Shown in pieces: positions 62,798-64,000 of a stretch of 64,000 nt of DNA. Under the pieces are notes generated by a model. The model was not told the origin of the DNA. It saw only the letters and a program-made list of their open reading frames with translations, and searched no databases. The position numbers and the translations under genes were made by a program. Within the stretch, counting starts at the first letter, position 1. Every line of letters begins with the position of its first letter. This DNA comes from an uncultured Clostridia bacterium (lineage in GTDB: Bacteria > Bacillota > Clostridia > Christensenellales > UBA1242): assembly GCA_947588355.1 (NCBI GenBank), contig CANPYI010000003.1:52116-116115 (forward strand). Reading direction: 5' to 3'.

Positions 62798-62873
62798 GCT
62801 TATGTGGCGCAGCAGGTAGCGCACAGCCTTGGTAAGGCTGAGGTCATGGGTTCGAATCCCATCATAAGCTCCA
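62798..62873 (+). tRNA. tRNA-Thr (GGT)
   Basis: Full cloverleaf: acceptor GCTTATG paired with CATAAGC, D-arm, anticodon loop TTGGTAA (anticodon GGT), T-loop GGTTCGAATCC, U discriminator, encoded CCA (62871-62873). A terminator follows. Confidence 0.95.
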
Positions 62874-62879
62874 CTTTTC

Positions 62880-62925
62880 AAAATCGCTAAACGCCCGAAA
62901 ATATAAGGTATTTAGCGATTTTTTG
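62880..62925 (+). terminator. Terminator after tRNA-Thr
   Basis: 12-bp perfect stem (AAAATCGCTAAA with TTTAGCGATTTT), 19-nt loop, then T run. Confidence 0.8.
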
Positions 62926-62967
62926 TTTTCATAAATTTTTGCACAATTTTGCTACTGAAAAATATTT

Positions 62968-63099
62968 GGTGTCAAATTGGGAACATTTAGGTGTCAAAAA
63001 AATCATAAAAAATAGACCGAAAGTCAAGTCATCAACTTTCGGTCTAAATTCATCTAAAACTGCCCAAAACTACCACAAATGGTGTCAAATGGTGTCAAT
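62968..63099. repeat. Four GGTGTCAA repeats (candidate recombinase arm sites)
   Basis: GGTGTCAA occurs at 62968, 62990, 63081 and 63091 in the same orientation, the last two in tandem. They lie between tRNA-Thr and the recombinase gene, as expected for arm-type binding sites of a tyrosine recombinase. Confidence 0.6.
63014..63045 (-). terminator. Hairpin between the repeats
   Basis: An 11-bp perfect stem (AGACCGAAAGT with its complement), loop of ten; minus-strand T run follows, so it probably ends the acetyltransferase unit. Confidence 0.65.
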
Positions 63100-63100
63100 T

Positions 63101-63547
63101 TCAACAATCTATTTTCTTAATTAAGTAGGCGCTAATATATTCCATGCCTAGGATATCAATATAAAAGTTTAATAGGGATTTATAATTTTTTGAAACAGCA
63201 TTTAGTCGCAAAGTTTTTGCTCCGTTTTGTTTAGCATACTTTTCAATTTTTTTAAAAAGTTTTTGCCCAACGCCCAAATTTCTATATTCGGGTAAAACAT
63301 ATAACTCTTCCAACTCAAAATATTTATCATTTATCTTTGCATAACTTCTTGCTTTGGTTTCTTGATAAAAATCGCCATAAACATATCCAACAATCATGTT
63401 ATTTTCAACAGCGACAAAAATTTTTTTATTGAAATAATATTCTTCATCGTCGGCCATAATGTTGTTGCAACAATTCTCCTTAACAAAAATTGAGTTAAGA
63501 TTGGATATTTCTTTAAATTCAATATTTTTTGCAATTCTTATTTCCAT
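63101..63547 (-). CDS. GNAT-family N-acetyltransferase
   Basis: A 148-residue acetyl-CoA-dependent transferase. Motif A is clear: LEELYVLPEYRNLGVGQKLF, the pyrophosphate-binding loop, and the C-terminal LRLNAVSKNYKSLLNFYIDILGM. Substrate is unknown. Start at 63547 has no ribosome site and follows a TATAAT -10 box by seven bases, so its mRNA is probably leaderless. It lies inside the putative integrated element and may be cargo. Confidence 0.85.
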   Translation of the reverse strand: MEIRIAKNIEFKEISNLNSIFVKENCCNNIMADDEEYYFNKKIFVAVENNMIVGYVYGDFYQETKARSYAKINDKYFELEELYVLPEYRNLGVGQKLFKKIEKYAKQNGAKTLRLNAVSKNYKSLLNFYIDILGMEYISAYLIKKIDC

Positions 63548-63554
63548 ATTGTTT

Positions 63555-63582
63555 ATTATAACACAGATTTTTCACATTTCAA
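63555..63582 (-). promoter_or_regulatory. Promoter of the GNAT gene, probably leaderless
   Basis: Minus strand: -35 TTGAAA (63577-63582), 16-bp spacer, perfect -10 TATAAT (63555-63560). Start codon seven bases after the -10 box. Confidence 0.6.
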
Positions 63583-63601
63583 AATCTTTTTGTTTTTCTT
63601 T

Positions 63602-64000
63602 TCATTTTTGTCTGCGGATAAGTTCAAGTTGCAGTTCCAATTCTTCGTCAGACATCTCTTCAAATTGATTTTCTTCTTTTTCCGTTTCTTGTTGCGTGCT
63701 TTTGATTTTCTCGTTTAGTTTTTCGGTGGCCTCTCGCACATATTCACTATTGACGGAATTGTAAACTGTGATTGTGGTTTTGACATCTTTGTGTCCAAGA
63801 AGCTGTTGGATAACTTTTGGATTTTCGTTCATCTCAAATAGCATATTTGAAAAGGTATGTCTTAACGAATGAAAATGAATTCCGCATTTATCTAGCCCAT
63901 TTCTACGTTTAAATCGGTCAAAAATTTGTCGTGTTCCAGAATATGTGCGCACGCTGCCGTCATCGTTTGCAAAAATAAAAGAAGTCGGTGCGATTAAGTT
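63602..64000 (-). CDS. Tyrosine recombinase (integrase), 5' part outside window
   Basis: The visible 132 residues are the C-terminal catalytic part of a phage or ICE-type tyrosine recombinase: HSLRHTF (His-x-x-Arg), LLGHKDVKTT (the second His) and the nucleophile Tyr in ITVYNSV. The frame is open to the window edge, so the N-terminal DNA-binding domains lie beyond it. A Glu-rich tail follows the catalytic part. Together with the adjacent tRNA-Thr this points to an integrative element whose body is to the right. Confidence 0.88.
   Translation of the reverse strand, partial: NLIAPTSFIFANDDGSVRTYSGTRQIFDRFKRRNGLDKCGIHFHSLRHTFSNMLFEMNENPKVIQQLLGHKDVKTTITVYNSVNSEYVREATEKLNEKIKSTQQETEKEENQFEEMSDEELELQLELIRRQK

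Noticed and set aside
62939..63124. 61-residue plus-strand frame after tRNA-Thr
   Set aside because: It runs over the GGTGTCAA repeats and the hairpin and has no ribosome site.
1..64000. CRISPR array, insertion sequence or rRNA operon
   Set aside because: No regularly spaced repeats, cas genes, transposase genes or rRNA signatures were seen; only the recombinase at the right edge is mobile-element related.

Overview
The window is AT-rich DNA from what looks like a low-G+C Gram-positive bacterium, most likely an uncultured member of the Clostridia. Support comes from RNase J, the McsB/ClpC protein-arginine-phosphorylation pair, a PdaB-like deacetylase, a TIGR04086-type membrane protein, a long-form hibernation factor, strong AGGAGG-type ribosome binding sites, and TTGACA/TATAAT promoters. 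Genes are densely packed, mostly on the minus strand, and almost all are chromosomal housekeeping genes. The species cannot be named from the sequence.

Layout. 0-6 kb: end of a membrane coiled-coil gene, a zinc-ribbon/acidic-tail protein, t6A genes tsaB and tsaE with a PAP2 phosphatase, a TrmR-like methyltransferase, RNase J and a membrane protein. 6-10 kb: greA, a DUF378 protein, gpmI, a tandem-OB SSB-like protein and a polysaccharide deacetylase. 10.5-20 kb: a 1555-residue secreted GLUG-like protein and a type IIA topoisomerase pair. 20-25 kb: murG, an intracellular subtilase with a small partner gene, a degenerate ABC ATPase, a lipoprotein and hpf. 25-33 kb: an apparent six-gene operon (degenerate amidohydrolase, tex, a 51-residue McsA-like zinc finger, a P-loop kinase, mcsB, clpC). 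33-38 kb: dinB, an orphan gene with a consensus promoter, secD-secF, and inorganic pyrophosphatase. 38-39.2 kb: a tRNA cluster (Leu, Cys, Gly) with duplicated and decayed tRNA pieces. 39-52 kb: rmuC, a DUF4097-like protein, a short alaS, a U32 peptidase, tsaD, prfB with its programmed frameshift, an MFS protein and a Ca-type P-ATPase. 52-58 kb: a PIN protein with a G9 tract, an acidic coiled-coil membrane protein, and the secG-rnr-smpB-ssrA block. 58-62.5 kb: pyruvate kinase, an unknown protein with a G+C-rich patch, and an SPFH/NfeD pair. 62.6-64 kb: a half tRNA-Thr, an intact tRNA-Thr, repeats, a GNAT acetyltransferase and the 3' part of a tyrosine recombinase, which together look like the edge of an integrated element continuing past the window.

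How genes fit together. TsaB, TsaE and TsaD supply three parts of the t6A tRNA machinery (no TsaC seen). The TrmR-like and U32 proteins could together make 5-methoxyuridine in tRNA. SecD, SecF and SecG belong to one translocase. RNase R, SmpB and tmRNA form the ribosome-rescue module. McsA-like, McsB and ClpC form a reduced arginine-phosphorylation and proteolysis module.

The most distinctive points are the pared-down McsA/McsB/ClpC operon fused to tex, the half tRNAs, the phase-variation-like G9 tract in a PIN gene, several likely leaderless mRNAs, and an alanyl-tRNA synthetase without its C-terminal domain. No single obviously new multi-gene defence or biosynthetic system was found; the operon at 25.4-32.8 kb is the best candidate for something undescribed.
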